Shown in pieces: positions 32,057 to 32,674 of a stretch of 32,674 bases of DNA (position 1 is the stretch's first letter; every line of letters starts with the position of its first letter). The notes beneath the pieces are model-generated. The model was not told the DNA's origin. It ran no database searches and saw only the letters and a program-made list of their open reading frames with translations. The stretch is from Bordetella parapertussis (GTDB taxonomy: Bacteria > Pseudomonadota > Gammaproteobacteria > Burkholderiales > Burkholderiaceae_B). Location: the NCBI GenBank assembly GCA_943331855.1, contig CALQNE010000012.1:1-32674 (forward strand), read 5' to 3'. The position numbers and the translations under genes were made by a program.

Positions 32057-32674
32057 ATGTCAGGCCCGCTTGCAGGCATTCATGTTGTTGACTTGACCTC
32101 CGTTGGGATGGGCCCGTACGCGACCCAGACCCTAGGGGATATGGGGGCTGAAGTTATTAAAGTTGAGGCGACTGACGGCGATATTTTTCGTTACACGACA
32201 CCGTCTGTCCACCCTGGAATGAGCGCTGCTTTTGTTCAATTGAATCGCAATAAGCGCAGCATCGTGCTCGACTTGAAAAAAGCAGACGATTTAGGCGTTT
32301 TAAAAAAACTCATTGAGCGGGCCGACGTGCTGGTCTATAGCGTTCGGCCGAACGCCATGCGTCGCCTGGGGTTGGATTATGAAGCGTTAAAACAAACGAA
32401 TTCTCGACTGATTTATTGTGGCGCTTATGGCTTTTCAGAAAAAGGCCCATATGCCGGGCGTCCTGCTTTTGATGACATCATTCAGGCCATGAGTGGGTTA
32501 GCTGATGTGCAGGGGAGAGGTGTAGCGCAGGCGCCTGCATATGTGAACTCAATTATTGCCGACAAAGTATCAGGGCTCACGACTGTCAATGCCATCGTCA
32601 TGGCCTTGTACGAGCGCGAACAATCTAAACAAGGCCAGGCAATCGAAGTACCAATGTTTGAAACCATGGTGGCA
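32057..32674 (+). CDS. CaiB/Frc-type CoA-transferase, N-terminal part (truncated by window end)
   Basis: The frame opens at ATG 32057 (AAGGCGA about 6 bases upstream) and stays open for 206 codons to the window edge. It starts with SGPLAGIHVVDLTSVGMGPY, then QTLGDMGAEVIKVEATDGD, QLNRNKRSIVLDLKK, RPAFDDIIQAMSGLAD and the probable nucleophile Asp169 in IIADK. These are family III CoA-transferase hallmarks, and the spacing is normal. Paired with the CitE-like lyase 19 bases upstream, it probably makes the acyl-CoA that the lyase cleaves. It is related to, but clearly distinct from, the CoA-transferase at 4219-5439. Confidence 0.92.
   Translation, partial: MSGPLAGIHVVDLTSVGMGPYATQTLGDMGAEVIKVEATDGDIFRYTTPSVHPGMSAAFVQLNRNKRSIVLDLKKADDLGVLKKLIERADVLVYSVRPNAMRRLGLDYEALKQTNSRLIYCGAYGFSEKGPYAGRPAFDDIIQAMSGLADVQGRGVAQAPAYVNSIIADKVSGLTTVNAIVMALYEREQSKQGQAIEVPMFETMVA

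Noticed and set aside
1..32674. Mobile element, CRISPR array or RNA gene
   Set aside because: No transposase or integrase motif, no regularly spaced direct repeats and no tRNA- or rRNA-like segment were seen on either strand by eye.

Overview
The window looks like a metabolic accessory stretch from a betaproteobacterium of the order Burkholderiales, most likely an Alcaligenaceae-type relative. The grounds are four orphan Bug/TctC-type extracytoplasmic solute receptors without TctA/TctB membrane subunits, several CaiB/Frc-type CoA-transferases, a DUF2889 protein, and an IclR-controlled acyl-CoA cluster. Base composition is moderate by eye (not counted). No rRNA, tRNA, CRISPR array, transposase, integrase or plasmid function was seen. 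No gene-free gap exceeds about 250 bases, so the whole window is densely coding.

Region 1 (1-2395): the 3' end of a Bug receptor, an OFA-like MFS transporter running towards it, and a glutathione S-transferase. Region 2 (2396-11306): an acyl-CoA catabolic island. A minus-strand operon reads acyl-CoA dehydrogenase, MaoC-like hydratase, CoA-transferase, BadH-like SDR dehydrogenase, Bug receptor. Beside it lie a quinone-oxidoreductase-like gene on the minus strand and a divergent plus-strand set of alpha-methylacyl-CoA racemase, atypical crotonase and IclR regulator. Two minus-strand promoters in this island carry the same 18-bp palindrome just past the -10 box, so they look co-regulated. Together the genes make a plausible route: uptake of an organic acid, CoA activation, racemisation, dehydrogenation, hydration and oxidation. 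The substrate is unknown.

Region 3 (11313-14361): a pirin and an NTF2-FAD monooxygenase fusion, plus a small coiled-coil membrane protein. Region 4 (14370-22168): a complete oligopeptide-type ABC importer (two permeases, binding protein, two ATPases) led by a DUF1028 gene. It is divergent from a Tat-exported, PLP-dependent fold-type-I enzyme. Region 5 (22236-30273): two divergent Bug receptors, then a tightly coupled trio of cyclic amidohydrolase (hydantoinase-like), unknown 124-residue protein and CobW-type metallochaperone GTPase. An asparaginase-fold protein lacking the usual substrate-amino-binding Asp follows, then a lone lptF and a hydantoin-racemase-like protein lacking the usual cysteines. 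This set suggests cyclic amide/imide or ureide breakdown on a non-standard substrate. Region 6 (30274-32674): a possible gene remnant, DUF2889, a CitE-like lyase, and a CoA-transferase cut off by the window edge.

The most interesting candidates are the amidohydrolase/small protein/CobW module with its altered partner enzymes, the paired palindrome regulon, and the Tat-exported PLP enzyme paired with the DUF1028-ABC operon.
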